In this document: positions 10,252-21,488 of the stretch, one piece after another
How positions within the stretch are numbered: the first letter of the stretch is position 1
Layout of the letters: every line of letters begins with the position of its first letter
From: CAIWHR01 sp963773195
GTDB taxonomy: Bacteria; Pseudomonadota; Gammaproteobacteria; Burkholderiales; Casimicrobiaceae
Length of the DNA: 64,000 nucleotides
Direction: 5' to 3'
Assembly: GCA_963773195.1 (NCBI GenBank)
Contig: CAVZAE010000019.1
Span: 62,001 to 126,000 of the forward strand
Program-made: the position numbers and the translations under genes
Notes under the pieces: model-generated
Databases searched by the model: none
Told to the model about the DNA's origin: nothing
Seen by the model: only the letters and a program-made list of their open reading frames with translations

Positions 10252-11059
10252 CTAGATGGTCCAGGGCCTTTGCGCTTCGAAATCGGCGTTCGCGGCGCCG
10301 ACGAAGTAGTAGTTCGGGGTTTGGTCCGGCGGCATCTTGGAGACGACCGTGTCGCGCAGCTTGCGGTAGCCACCCTTGAACTTGCCTCCGTTCCAGACCT
10401 TCTTCAGCGTACCGGTGAACAGCCCGTTGCGCGCCCCGTCTTGCGAGGTCTGGTTGTCCATGCACCCCGAGATCAGCAGCACGCTGGCATCGATCTCGGC
10501 CGTCTCGGCGGCGGGATGCTCGTCCTGTATCGCCTTGTAGAGCTTCGCGTGGGCCTTCTGCACCTTGCGCGCCACCGTCGTCGGCATCGCCCGTATGCGC
10601 GGTCCGCCCGAAACGAAGGCGGGGATCTCGCGAAGCACGGTGCCGCTGTGGCAGCTGTCCGAGAGCACGACGATTCGAACGCCGCGCTTGAACTGGGCCC
10701 ACAGGTCGTAGAGCTCGTCGTCGACGAACTGGCGGTCGTAGCACACCCAGGTTTCATCCATGCGGTCCGCTTCGTCGCCGTTGGTGTCCTTCACCTGGCC
10801 CGCCGTGTCCCGAGTAGGTGAGAAAGAACAGGTCGCCGGACTTGAGTGTCTTGGCGGCGCCGAGGATGGCGTTCGAAAGGGCTTCGGCGGTGGCGTCCTT
10901 GGTCAGCAGCATTGTCCGCGTTGCGAAACGCTGCTTTTTCGCAAGTGCCTCCATGTCCCGGGCATCCGCTTCGCAGGCGGTGAGCTTCCCGTCCCATCCT
11001 TCATATTGATCCGGGTCGACGCGATTGAGGCCGATGTGGAGCGAGATCCCTGCTGGCAT
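10252..11059 (-). CDS. Caspase-like protease, peptidase C14 (one frameshift)
   Basis: The start codon at 11059 (MPAGISLHIGLN) has a strong AGGAGGTG site. The first frame carries the p20-like core with ACEADARDMEAL and the catalytic histidine in FFLTYSGHGG. At about 10797 one extra base shifts the frame. The second frame begins QVKDTNGDEADRMDETW and holds the catalytic cysteine in VLSDSCHSG (about 10660), then ends with YYFVGAANADFEAQ. Corrected, it is a compact single-domain protein of about 268 residues, like bacterial ortho- and metacaspases that cut after basic residues. It is 44 bp behind the last cytochrome gene and 57 bp ahead of the lipase-CHAT start, all on one strand, so the two proteases are probably co-expressed. 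Confidence 0.8.
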
Positions 11060-11103
11060 GACGAGCACCTCCTGTTGGGCGGTTGACGAGGATGCAGGTG
11101 CGT

Positions 11104-12574
11104 CTAGAGCGTCTTCAGGTATTCGAGCAGAGCGTCCTTTTCGCCTTTCGGCAGATCGACACCGAAGACGTGTCCGCCGTTGCCGTTGGCTCGCTCGCTC
11201 GTATCGAAGCGCGTGCCGATGCGCTTCGCTTCGTCGCCCTGCGTGATGAATCCGAGATTGGCCTGATCGTACAGGTCGTAGCCGCGCCAGAACACTTTGG
11301 GCCGGTTTGCGGGGGGCTCGAGCAGGTCGCGCAGCGTGGGCACCGAGCCGTTGTGCAGATACGGCGCGCGCACCCAGATCCCGTCGAGGAACGGCGGGTT
11401 GTAGCCCTCGAGCGGCGTCTCGACGAGTCCCTTGCGCTCGATCCCCATCGAGCTCACCACCTTGTTCGCGGCGACGGCGTTGTCCTTGCTCCAGGTATCC
11501 ATCCGCTCGCGGTCGGTGTCGACGGCCGCGAGCGGCATCCGCCGACCGGTCTTGTCGCTCGCGTGGCAACTCGCGCAGTGCTGGTCGAACACGGCCTTGC
11601 CGGCCTCCGCGCGTGCCGTGTCGATCGCAAACGGGTATTTCGGCGGCGGCGCGTTGCGCAGGTAATCCTGGAGCCATTTCACCTGCTCGAGAAACTCCGC
11701 GTTGCTCTTCGGCGGCGCACCCAGCAGGCCGAGCGCGGAGTCGATGATCACCGAGTACGAGTCGTGGCTGTCGCCCGACCAGTTCATCGTCGTGCCGGCC
11801 GGATCGTACTTCTTCAGGTTCCAGATCGACGGCATGTCGCCGGGCCCGAAGCTGTTGTCCATCGGCACCTTGATCATGAAATACTTGGTGAGGTTCATCG
11901 AGTCGTCGCGGCCGCGGCCCCACTCGGGAAAGTCGTGGCGATAGATCCACGCGAACTGCGCTTCGCGCTCGAGCAGCCGTTTCTTGGTGATCGGGATGAT
12001 GAGGAAGCGGTAGGCAAGCCGATCGTCCCACGGCAGGTCGGTCACGAGGTTGATCTCGCGCATCAGGTTGTCGGCGTTGAAGCGCGGATCCTTCGCGCAA
12101 TCGACGAGGAATCGGAAGAACGCCTCGAGGTTCAGCGTGTGGCCGGGCCCGGCGTTGATGAACACCGGGTTCTCGTTCGGGCCGGCGCGGTAGTTGGTGG
12201 TATGGCAGACGGCGCAGTTGTTCGCCACGCGCGGAAATCCGATGGTCTTCTTGGTGAAGCCGATCGGCAGCTCCTGACCCTGCTCCCACGACACGCCGAG
12301 CGCCGCATAGCCGCCCGGCCCCGGAAGCTTGTCGGGGAACATGCGCGGCAGGACGTAGAAGATCCAGTACGGGATGCCGGCGTCGTTCTCGGCGCCGATC
12401 GATCCGTACCGGAAGCGCATCTCGGGTGTCTCGGTCATCCACGACTCCTGCGGCTACCTCGCGGAAGAACTTGTACCAGCCGTAGAACGCGCCGAGCGCG
12501 ACGAGAACCAGGAGCACGCCCAGCCATCCCAGGATCCTGCCCCGGCGCCAGCCCGACGTCTCTGCGGTGTCCAT
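11104..12574 (-). CDS. Membrane-anchored diheme c-type cytochrome (RoxA/peroxidase-like), one frameshift
   Basis: About 490 residues once a single-base shift near 12455 is corrected. The N-terminus has one membrane anchor (GWLGVLLVLVALGAFYGWY), and the rest would be periplasmic. Two heme-c motifs are visible, CAVCH in NNCAVCHTTN (about 12210) and CASCH in QHCASCHASD (about 11570). The segment GIPYWIFYVLP and the C-terminal RAPYLHNGSVPTLRDLLEP are shared with the next gene upstream. The pattern fits the large diheme group that includes bacterial cytochrome c peroxidases and, more loosely, RoxA-type rubber oxygenases. The substrate cannot be assigned. The start at 12574 has AGGAGACG, and it begins 11 bp after the upstream paralog's stop. 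Confidence 0.75.
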
Positions 12575-12584
12575 TGCGCGTCTC

Positions 12585-14121
12585 CTAGAACGTCTTCAGG
12601 AATTCGACCAGCGCATCCTTGTCGGCGTCGCCGAGCTCGGTGCCGAAGCTTGGCCCTCGTGTCCGGCGTTCGCGTTGCCCGCCACCTGCGTGTCGAACTT
12701 GAAGTAGTGCTTCTCGCCTTCGCTCGGCAACGTTCGAGACGAATCCGACTTTGACCGGGTCGTAGACGTCATAACCGCGGTAGAACACGCGGCGGGCGCT
12801 TCGTCGCAGGCTCGAGCAGATCGCGCAGCGTCGGCACCGAGCCGTTGTGCAGGATACGGTCGCGCGCAGCCAGATGCCGTCGAGGGGCATGTTGGCGTAG
12901 CCGAACGTCTTGCGGAAGTGCGCAAAGCGCCACGGATAGCCGGCGTAGAGCGTCGACTGGTTGACCGCGAGATCGTAGGAGTACGAGTCGAGCCGGCGGC
13001 GGTCGGTGCCGATCGTCGGGAGCGCCGTCACCTTGCCGACGTATTCGCCCGAGAAATCTCGTCCCGAGGCGCCGTGGCAGCCGGCGCAGTATTCCTTGTA
13101 GAGCGCGCCACCGCGCGCCGCCTTGGCCGCGTCGATCGGGTACGGATACTTCGGCGGCTCCTTCGTCAGCAGCCACGTTTCGATCGCGCCCGACGGCCGC
13201 CGCGTCGAGCGTCGGCGGCGTCGTGCCGGTGCCGAACGCCGCGCTCTTGTTGCGCTCCTCGACCATCGTGTTGTTGCCGTCCCAGTGCAGCTGCATGCCT
13301 TTGCGCGGCCCCTGCAGCCAGATCGACGGAAAATCCGCCGGCCCGTTCTTCTCGTGCGCGGGAAGGTCGCGCATCGGGAAGTTGAACAGCACCTTGGCCG
13401 CGTTGAAGGTGTCGACGCGCCCCGGGCCCCAGTCCGGCGTTTCGTACACGAAGTCGAAGCGCCCGGCGAGCATCAGCAGCCGCTCGCGCATGAGCGCCAC
13501 CGCGACCGGATAGACGAGGTAGCGGTCGAGCAGGTCCAGATCCTGTCCGTTGGCCCGCGCCAGGCGACGCGCCTCCGGCACGACGAACTCGGCGGAGAAC
13601 TTCGGATCCTTGGCGCATGCGAACAGGAATTTCTCGAACCCCATGATGTCGAAGTGCTGCGCCGGCATGCCGAGGTAGACGCGCGGCTTCGAAGTCGCTG
13701 CGTCGCGCACCGTGCTGGCATGGCACACCGCGCAGTTCAGGAACGTCTGGTCGATGCCCTGGTAGTGCCGCTTCGACATGCCGATCGGAAGGTCGTGGCC
13801 CTCTTCGTAGATGAGTCCGAGCGACGCGTAGCCTTGGCCCGGCAGATGCTGGGCGCACACCTGCGGCATCGCCTGGAAGATCCAGTAGGGAAAGCCCGAT
13901 ACGTGCTCGCCGCCCGTCGATCCGTACTTGAAGTGCTCCTCGACGTCGGTGTATTCGACGGCGCGATCGCTGCCGAAGCGCTGCCAGAGATAGACACCGA
14001 GGACGAGCGCAAGCACGGTCGGGATGGCCAGCACCAGCATCACCACCCGCATCCAGCGCTTGCGATACAGCTCGGCGAGCCAGCTGTCCTGGCCGGGGCT
14101 CGGCGTAGGCGATTCGTTCAT
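12585..14121 (-). pseudogene. Paralogous diheme c-type cytochrome, broken by about five frameshifts
   Basis: Start at 14121 (MNESPTPSPG), then one membrane anchor (VVMLVLAIPTVLALVLGVYLW) and a periplasmic domain. Heme motifs are LNCAVCHAST (about 13730) and EYCAGCHGAS (about 13085). The coding signal jumps between frames near 13195, 12855, 12800, 12725 and 12650, yet each piece continues the same family alignment. These include YPWRFAHFRKTFGYANMPL, YRGYDVYDPVKVGFVSNV and the end DADKDALVEFLKTF. The intact ancestor would be about 510 residues and paralogous to the gene 11 bp downstream. No in-frame stop codons interrupt the correct frames, which points to sequencing indels as much as to a true pseudogene. 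Together the paralogs suggest a two-cytochrome periplasmic redox unit. Confidence 0.65.
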
Positions 14122-14174
14122 CTGGGTCTCCCTGCGATCAGTCGCGGAACTTCCGATTCGACTCCCCGTGGCGC

Positions 14175-16080
14175 TCACCCATCCGGCAGCAGGCAAGGCC
14201 GCAGATTCTCGTAGCCGCGCACGAGCATCGCCGCGGCATCCGGCGTGCGGCCTGTCTCCGATCGCAGCCAACCGGCGACGACGCTTTGCAGCGCAGGGAT
14301 CACGGGATCGGGCGCTGTCTCGATCCACGGTCCTCCGTCGCGCGATGCGCGCGGCGGCGGCATGGGCACCTTGTCGCGCTCCGCCGGCGGTGCCTGCCAC
14401 ATCGCCAGGCGAACGAAGATGCGCGGCGCGCACTGCGTCAGGCTGGCCGTCACGCGCTCCGCGTCGCCGGCCAGGAAGTTCGGCGGCGATCGCTCTGCCG
14501 TCCGATGGCACGCGGCGCACGCGTTTTGAAATTCGGCCGCCTGCTCGGGCAGAGGCTGCACCGACTGGAGGTCGGCCTGGGGCGGCGCGAGGCCCGCCGT
14601 GTCTTCGCAGCAGACGGCGCCAGGGTCGAGCCCGAGCGCGGCCCTCATCCTGGCGCGACTGAACGGTGTGTCGGGCCACACGCTATTGGCGATCGCCGCG
14701 CGCACCGGCGCGAAATCCTCGACGATCGTGAGCGAGGCTTCACCCTTGTTCCCGGCCCGGCGCACGGCCAGTCGTTCGATGCTGTCGCCGCCCGCCGTGC
14801 GGGCCCGTCGTCCCTGGCTCGTCACGAGCCCATTGTCGAGCGTGTAGTGCGTGAGCGGCGTACCGCCGAACGAAATCGCATCCACGGTTGTCGCGCTGCC
14901 GCTCAATGCAACTTCACCGGTGCAGTCATAGCGGTTGCCCGACATCGCGCAGACGGCCCTGAGAGTCCGATGCGGCGAAGCCGCACGCCGGCGCGCTAGC
15001 GTGGCCTCGAGTTCGCGCATATCGGTATCGGCGATCAGGTCCGCGAGCCCCATGACGAAGCGCCGAACGAGAAGCGGATCCTCGGCGGTCCACACCTCGA
15101 TCGGCGCGCGCGGTGCGAGGGGTTCGAGGCCCGCCGCGACGTGGGATTGGGCGACGCCGGTTGAACCGGGCGCGAAGGCAAGCGGGTCGCGGTTGGGAAG
15201 GTCGGGATTGGGGATGGCAAGACCCGCGGGCCAGCGTGCGGCAAAACCGCGCGCGAGCGCCGGCGAGAGATCCGGAACGTCGAAGCCGCGTTCGCCCGAC
15301 AAACGATACTGCAAGGCGGCGGTCAGGGCCGCCGAACGGCAGCCCGCGTCGCACGCCTCGCGCCAGATACGCTGCGTCACGGCAATGGCGTTGGCGCGAT
15401 CGGTCGCATCGTCGATGGCGTTGGGGATGTCGACGCCCCGATGCACGGGAATGCCGTAGAAGGGCTTCTGCTCGGCGCTCAAACGCGCCGCGATCCGCGG
15501 ATTCGCGTTGGTTTCGTCCCACACCTGGACGCGAAAAGATCGGTCGCATGATTCTGATGGCAGGCCGTGCACACTTCGCGCGCTGGCGTAGATGATCCGC
15601 GGCGTCGCCGCCGGCGCGATAGTCGCGCACGATCTGGAACTCGAAACGCGCCGCCGCCTCGTTGTAGCTGATGACCTCGATCAGATTCGCCTTTTCCTGG
15701 TAGCCGAGGTAGAGGCGATCGCGCGCAACAGCGGGTCCCGCGCCCTCGCCGGTCGACCGCGACGACGACGCGCGGAAACGCGAAGAAATCCGGAGCGGCG
15801 GCCGTGCGCTGCAGCGAGCGCCCAAGCGGGATCAGCACCGACTTGCGCACGCCCCCGGCGCGCAGCCCGCGCTCGCTTCCACCTTGCGCACCAGCGCCTC
15901 GAAGGGAAACGGACATACCGTCGGCCGGCCACGAAGTCGAACAGCGAACGGCCCGTCGGGGCGGCGCGAGGCCCGGGCTTCGCCGGATCGGTCGCCCAGG
16001 ATGGCACGTCGTGGGCTCCGGCGGTCGCCATCGGAATCGCGCAGAGCGCGACGATCACCGCACCGAGCCGACGTCATCAT
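14175..16080 (-). pseudogene. Large multi-domain c-type cytochrome, several frameshifts
   Basis: A coding stretch of about 1.9 kb that changes frame several times between 15480 and 16050, and is then open from 15572 to its stop at 14175. The start region has a signal-like sequence (IVALCAIPMATAGAHD). Heme-c motifs are VCTACHQNHA (about 15560) and NACAACHRTAE (about 14520). Other coherent segments are RKSVLIPLGRSLQR and YLGYQEKANLIEVISYNEA. The long frame ends with YENLRPCLLPDG. I do not recognise a named family; it is a periplasmic diheme protein of about 630 residues. The start codon at 16080 overlaps the stop of the upstream gene (ATGA), so the two were translated as one operon. Confidence 0.6.
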
Positions 16081-16991
16081 GACGCGTTGCCCGCGCGCGT
16101 CACTTCGCGGCGCTGACAGACGGCTCGCTGCTGCGTCCCCGGCCAGCAGTCCTCCTTGACCTGCCCGGTCTTCACGAAGGCGTCGCCGTCGCGCTCGGCG
16201 ATCTCCTTGTTGTAGAGCGTGAAGTTGAGCAGGAACATCTTGCCGAGATAGGCGCGGCCGAGATAGAAGCCGGGCCGCACCATGCGGATCTCGTCGCGCA
16301 CCTGCAGCCCGTTGCGGCCGGCGAGGAAGTCGGGACGCTGGCGGTAGCCGGGAATCTCGTCGGTGAAGAAGTAATCGATGATCACCGACTCGCGCCGCGA
16401 GTCGAGCAGGCTCTGCCCGCAGTAGAGGCGCGCCGGGAACATCAGCCACTGGTCCTTGCCGTTCACGGTGATCTTCGGGAATGGTCGACGAGGTCGCCTT
16501 CGATCAGCGGCTTCAGCAGCGTCGTGTCCTCGATCCGGTTGCGCAGCACCCGCTCGTCGCGATAGAAGACCTTGCCCTTCCACAGCGTGCGCGCCGAGGA
16601 GTTCGAGCTTGTCCGTCTTCAGCTCGGCGGCGAGGCCCGGCAGCCCGCCGATGATTTCGCGACAGGCGCTTCTCGCCGCTCGATGCCTTTGGGGAAGAAC
16701 AGGTCGCCGTCGAACGGGCCGTCCGGAATCGGCCCGGCGGTCAGGCGCGCGTAGATCTGGTCGATCTGCTCCTGGTCGAATGCCTTCAGATTGTCCGGCG
16801 TGAGCTTCGCGAGATCGGCCGGCGCCAGCGGGAAGTCGTGCTCGACCTGCGCGAAATCGGGCTTCGACGCGTAGCCCGCACCGTAGGTCGCGAACTTGAT
16901 GCCGGGCGGTGGCGATCTCTCGCTCGCAGCGCGCGCGAGCGCGACGGCCGCGGCGATCGCAGGAGGCGGTGACATCTGCAGTGCGAGTCAT
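16077..16991 (-). pseudogene. Unknown exported protein in the cytochrome array, frameshifted
   Basis: ATG at 16991 with GAGGAACCGTG upstream. The N-terminal coding signal lies in one frame (PPAIAAAVALARAAS, then IKFATYGAGYASKPDF and PDGPFDGDLFFPKGIERRE). From about 16650 to 16480 it shifts at least twice, and the last 140 residues are in the frame ending at 16077. That final part has KITVNGKDQWLMFPARLYCG, IIDYFFTDEIPGYRQRPD and RMVRPGFYLGRAYLGK. There is no CxxCH motif, so it is not itself a heme protein. The alanine-rich start could be a signal peptide. No family is recognised. Its tight packing between two cytochrome genes suggests an assembly or partner role in the same redox unit. Confidence 0.5.
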
Positions 16992-17004
16992 CACGGTTCC
17001 TCGC

Positions 17005-19574
17005 TCACAGCGTCGCCAGGAAGGCGATCAGCGCCTTCTTGTCGGCGTCGGACAGATCCTCGCCGAACCGATGGCCCTCGTTCTCGACGTCCGCGGTGCA
17101 CGAGCTGTAGACCTCGAGCAGCTGCGGATACTCGGCGGATCGTTTCGACCAGGTTCTCCGGATCCTTGGCGATCTCGCTCGTGACCGCGCGCAGCGTCGG
17201 CGGCGACCTCCTTGCCCTCCTTCTCCCCGAACTGCTTGACGAGCTTCGCGTCGAGCCCTCCGGCTTGAGCTTCGCGAGGACGAGATCGTTGACGAACGCC
17301 TTGTGCTGGAAGCTCGCCAGCGCCGCCGACGCTGGTGCCCTCCGGCAGCACGACCGTGAAGCCGATGACCTGCTTTTCTTCCTTCGCCATCCCAGATGCG
17401 CGGGCCCAGCGCGATCGCGCACGTCCTGTCGAAGCGTGTGATCTTGGGCACGCGTTTCGCCCGGGTTCAGCAGATCCTCCATCGAGGCGACGTACAGCTT
17501 GAAGCGGCCGTCGACGCTCGGGTCGTACGCCCAGCAGGCCGGCGCCTTGTCGGCAGGCAGCGTCTTGCCGTTCGCGATCGACGTAGGGCGAGCGGTAGAA
17601 GTAGTTGCCCTTGTTCTGCGGCTTGCCGCAGATCTCCGGCCCGATCGCGTTGTTGTGCATGAGCGGCGCGTGCGCCCAGACCGACAAGCAGCGAAATGTT
17701 GCGGTAGTAGCCGCGGCCACCGTCGTGCGGCTCCTTGATGTTCGGATCGGGCGCGCGCGCGCGCAGCGTCTCCGAGCCGTACTCCTGCCAGATGTGGCCG
17801 GTCATGTGATTCGAGTGCAGCGCGCGGCAGCGGAAGGTGCCGACTTCGGATCGCGAGCGTCGCCTGGTCGTTGCCCATCCAGTCGGCGCGCAGCCCCGCT
17901 TGGCGTCCCAGCGCGCGGAAGTCGCGGTTCTTGAACGGACCGCCCGTGCTCTCGCGGAATCGATCGAGTGGCAGCGCGCGCAGTTCGCGGCGAACACTTC
18001 GCGTCCGCGCGCGACGGCATTCGGGCCGAACTGCTTGTCGAGATCGGCTACGAGATCCGCCTAGCGTGTAGCTGCGCCTTGGGTTCTTCGCCTTGCGCTC
18101 GTTCTCCCGGGCCACGGCGAGGTCGGTGGCGTCGGTTTCCTTCGACAGCAGGAACGCCGAGGATGTTCGGGCAGCCGGTCCTCGATCGCGCGGAAGTTCG
18201 GGCAGTCGCGCCGGCATTGACCGATGTCGAACGGCGTCTGGCCGAAGTTGCGGCCCGTCGGGTCGAGCTGGCGCAGGTCGGTCAGGTGATTGAGCCAGCA
18301 CTGCTCGGAGCACGAGCCGATGTTGAAGTACACGCGCTGGATCGCTTCGAGCGCGCCGATCGAGTCCTCGCCGCCCTTGAGGATGTGGTGCACGGTCTCG
18401 GTCGCGGCGCTGCGCTGCCAGCACTTGCCGTCGCGGCCGGGCTCGCACCAGCAGATTCGCGTCGCTCCTTCGCGCAGGCTGCCGACCTTGCGCCACTTGT
18501 TGACGATCTCGCCGGGGAACGTCGGTCGCACCTTCGATGTTGATGATCGCGTTCATCGTGCCCGGGTTGTGCACCTGGTCGGTCGGGATCGCCGACGTGT
18601 CGGACGTGCCGGGCCGCGCGTGCGCGAACATCTGGTACTTCGAGCGTGTCCGTGCGACATGCCCGAGCCGAGGATCTCGGAGATGCGCGAGTACTGGTTG
18701 CCGATGGCGCCCTTGATGTTCTCCCACTTGGGATGGGCCGGATCCTTGGGCGGATTCAGCGGATCGAACGCGATGTGGCACGAGCCGCAGGCGGTGCCGA
18801 TCAGGAACGGCGGCTCGATCGAGCCGTCGGCGAGGCGGCTGACGCGCGAGTCGCTGCTGACTTCGGGTCCTTGGACAGCTTGCCGCGATAGCCTTCCCAG
18901 CTCGCGAGGCTGCCGTTGACCTTGAGCCAGCGCGCCTTGTCGAAGCGCGGATTGGGAAACTTGCGAAAGCCGAGCGCGCCGGTCGACGTGCCGAACGCGA
19001 GATCGCAGGACGATTGGCGCTGATCCTTCGCTCTTGTGGTGCGGGTCGGTGGCGTCGACCGGAGCGTCCTTGAAGTCGCAGGCCGGATCACGGTAGCCCG
19101 TCGCGGCCGACGAATTTCAGCAGCTCATCGTCGCCCGGGCACCAGTCGAAGCCGTAGGTCTCGTCGAGACTCTTGGCCGGACAGTCCGTCGCTGCCCGGA
19201 ACGCAGCAGCCGGGATCGTTGATGATGCCCCAGGCGGCGAAGCGATCGCCGCGCTCCTTGGCATTCAGCACGCGGTACCAGTCGATCAGCACGTTGACGC
19301 GCTGCTGAAAGACGTAGGTGTGGAAGCGCGCGTTGCCGGCCGTGGCCTTGTACCAGATCTCGCGGCCGGCTCGCTCCGAGGCGTTCAGGTTCGACTCGCC
19401 CGCATAGAAGCCGGGGTTGTCCGGCCTGGCCTTGCTTGTGGCCGTGCCTGAAGGAGGTGGGGGCGCGGCTTGCGCCAACATCTCGGGCCGCTCGGGAGAA
19501 GTGGATCCGCCGTTGACCACAATGGCAGGGCCCAACAGCAGGAACGCGAGGATCCAAGCGAAGCGTTTCTTCAT
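17005..19574 (-). pseudogene. Large c-type cytochrome at the head of the array, about ten frameshifts
   Basis: Start at 19574 (MKKRFAWILAFLLLG) with a clear signal peptide. The mature start (PGFYAGESNLNASERAGREIWYK) is in frame to about 19180, after which the coding signal hops among all three frames until the end ALIAFLATL at 17005. Heme-c motifs are TACGSCHIAF (about 18790) and NCARCHSID (about 17975). Other clean stretches are NPPKDPAHPKWENIKGAIGN, INKWRKVG-like text near 18500 and RVYFNIGSCSEQCWLNHLTD. Intact it would be about 855 residues and periplasmic. It is the first gene of the minus-strand array and faces the patatin gene across 143 bp, where the promoter should lie. The density of shifts is the highest in the window. 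Confidence 0.6.
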
Positions 19575-19717
19575 GTCCCTCTCCTTCCCAGTCGACGCTG
19601 AGTAACCCGACGCTGAACCCCGGATTGCGAGAGAATAGCCCCCGCGAGGCCGGATGTGAACTACAAAAGGCGACCCGCTTGCGGCAGTCGATCCCTCCGC
19701 GTGGGAGAGACGCGGCC

Positions 19718-20579
19718 ATGAGCCCGCCCTACGAGAACGTAGTGTTCGCCGGCGGCGGCAATCGCTGCGTCTGGCAGGCGGGCTTCTATAGCGCGGTGGC
19801 CGAAGCCTTTGCGCTGGCTCCCGCGCGCGCCGCGGCGGCGAGCGCCGGTGCCGCGGTTGCCGCGGTGCTGTTCGCCGGGCGCTTCGACGCCGCGCTCGCG
19901 CATTTCAAGCGGGCCACGTCCGTCAATCGACGCAACGTCCACTGGGCCAACCTCTTCTACGGCGCCCCGGTGTTTCCGCACGCGGCGATGTATCGGCGCG
20001 CGCTGCTCGAGGTCATCGACGATGGCGCTCTTGCCGCGCTGCGTGCCGGTCCCGATTTGCGCGTACCGATCACCCGCGCGCCGCGCTGGCTCGGCGCGCG
20101 CACCGCCTTCGTCGTCGCCGCCCTTGCTGACGCCTGCGAGCACGCCGTCGGCCCGCATGTACATCCGCGGCTCGCGCCGTGGCTCGGATTTCGCGCCGAC
20201 TACCTGACGGTGCGCGACTGCTCGCTCGCCCGAAGCGCTTGCTGACCTGGTGCTCGCCTCGTCGTGCACCCCGCCGTTCACGCCCCTGTTGCGGCATGGC
20301 GGAGAGCCTGCACTCGACGGCGGCATCGCGGACAACGTTCCGGTGGACGCGTGGCGGGAGGCGCCGGGCCGGACGCTGGTGCTGCTAACGCGGCGATACC
20401 GCCGCCTGCCGGTACACGAGTCGCGGATCTACGTGCAGCCTTCGATCCCAGTACCGGTGTCGAGTTGGGACTATACGAATCCTGCCGGCCTGCAGGCCGG
20501 CTACGACCTCGGGCGTCGCGATGGCGAGCGCTTTGTGCGGCAGGTGACGGCAAGCGCTCGAGGCCCTGGTCCTGCATGA
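19718..20579 (+). pseudogene. Patatin-like phospholipase, one frameshift
   Basis: Start at 19718 (MSPPYENVVFAGGGNRCVW) with GGGAGAG upstream. The oxyanion loop GGGNRC and the serine motif ASAGAA (a variant of GxSxG) are in the first frame. Near 20232 one extra base ends it early; the second frame continues with ALADLVLASSCTPPF and the catalytic aspartate motif DGGIADN, and ends at 20579. Joined, it is about 286 residues. Patatins hydrolyse membrane phospholipids or other acyl esters. No CD-NTase is beside it, so a CBASS role is not supported. The next gene starts 7 bp after its stop, suggesting co-transcription with an SRPBCC protein. Confidence 0.7.
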
Positions 20580-20585
20580 AGCGCC

Positions 20586-21029
20586 ATGGTCCGGGAGATC
20601 GCCACCGAGATCGAGATCGACGCGACGGCGCAACGCGTCTGGGCCGTGCTTGCCGATTTCGCGGCGTATCCCCGGTGGAATCCCTTTCTGCTGAGCGTCG
20701 CTGGCACACCGACTGCGGGCCGGCGAATCCGCTTCTGGTTCGAGCTGCCTCGCGGGTTCCGGGCGCCCGCTTGCGCAACGATCCTCAGGGCCGAGCGGGA
20801 CACGGAGCTGCGCTGGGCCGGGAGCCTGCCGGGCCTGTTCAGAGCCGAGCACTATTTCGTGATCGAAGGTTCCGGTGCGGTCCGCTTCTGCCACGGCGAA
20901 ATCTTCAGCGGATTGCTCCTGCCGCTCGTGTGGCCCATCCTGCGCCAGCGGGGCAGAGAGGTCTACGAAGCGATGAACCTCGCGCTCAAGGAGCGCGTGG
21001 AGCGTGGCATCGAGCGCGCCCGTGCGTGA
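20586..21029 (+). CDS. SRPBCC (START-like) family protein
   Basis: A 147-residue protein with the SRPBCC pattern: N-terminal strand EIATEIEIDATAQRVWAVLADF, then AAYPRWNPFL, and a C-terminal helix with VYEAMNLALKERVE. This fold forms a deep hydrophobic pocket that binds lipids or aromatic compounds, usually in the cytoplasm. It is close to the Pfam polyketide cyclase/dehydrase-2 group in layout; the ligand is unknown. It starts 7 bp after the frameshifted patatin gene on the same strand, so a lipid-related function for the pair is possible, but only inferred from position. Confidence 0.8.
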   Translation: MVREIATEIEIDATAQRVWAVLADFAAYPRWNPFLLSVAGTPTAGRRIRFWFELPRGFRAPACATILRAERDTELRWAGSLPGLFRAEHYFVIEGSGAVRFCHGEIFSGLLLPLVWPILRQRGREVYEAMNLALKERVERGIERARA

Positions 21030-21052
21030 GCGCGCGACAGTCTTCCCTGCGC

Positions 21053-21412
21053 TCAGCGGGACTTGGCAACACCCCAAAGCCGTTTCAATTGCGCAAGCGA
21101 TCCGTTGAACTTGTTCCGGTCACGAAGCCCGACACCATCGACACGATGAGGGGCTTGATCCGACCCGTCGCCGCCCACGCCGAAGCGGTACCCGCCCCAG
21201 AGAAGCCCGCACTCCAAGGCCTGGGCGCGACGGTTCGCATAGGTGTCATCGACGTACGTGAGACCCTGCGTGGCCTTGTGGATCACGCCGACGATGACGG
21301 CGGCTTTCATCTTCGCGAAGTCGACCGTTTCATTGTGATGGGACAGGTCGACGACCACGTTGATGGGACCGGTCACCGCGGTGGTCTTCGCACGTCCCCG
21401 TTTAGGCGCCAT
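21053..21412 (-). pseudogene. Truncated GH25 lysozyme-like protein
   Basis: About 120 codons. Residues 15-80 match the N-terminal part of glycoside hydrolase family 25 muramidases: NVVVDLSHHNETVDFAKMK, then VGVIHKATQGLTYVDDTYANR and GLLWGGYRFG. A GH25 domain is normally about 190 residues. Here the match stops after GGDGSDQA, and the remaining residues (PHRVDGVGLRDRNKF...) are unlike it, so the C-terminal half of the barrel with its acidic residues is lost. The ATG at 21412 has CCGGAGGCC upstream. It faces the deoxyribosyltransferase-macro gene across 76 bp. It may be a decayed phage-type or toxin-type muramidase at the edge of the conflict cluster. Confidence 0.65.
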
Positions 21413-21488
21413 CACGGCCTCCGGAAGCCGCCCACGTTGCGGCTGGGTTGCTTTAGGGCCATGCTAGCACCTGACGAAAGGGAAAGTC

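Noticed and set aside
9148..12588. Two long plus-strand open frames opposite the CHAT, caspase and cytochrome genes
   Set aside because: Catalytic and heme motifs are on the minus strand, and the plus-strand text is low-complexity shadow sequence.
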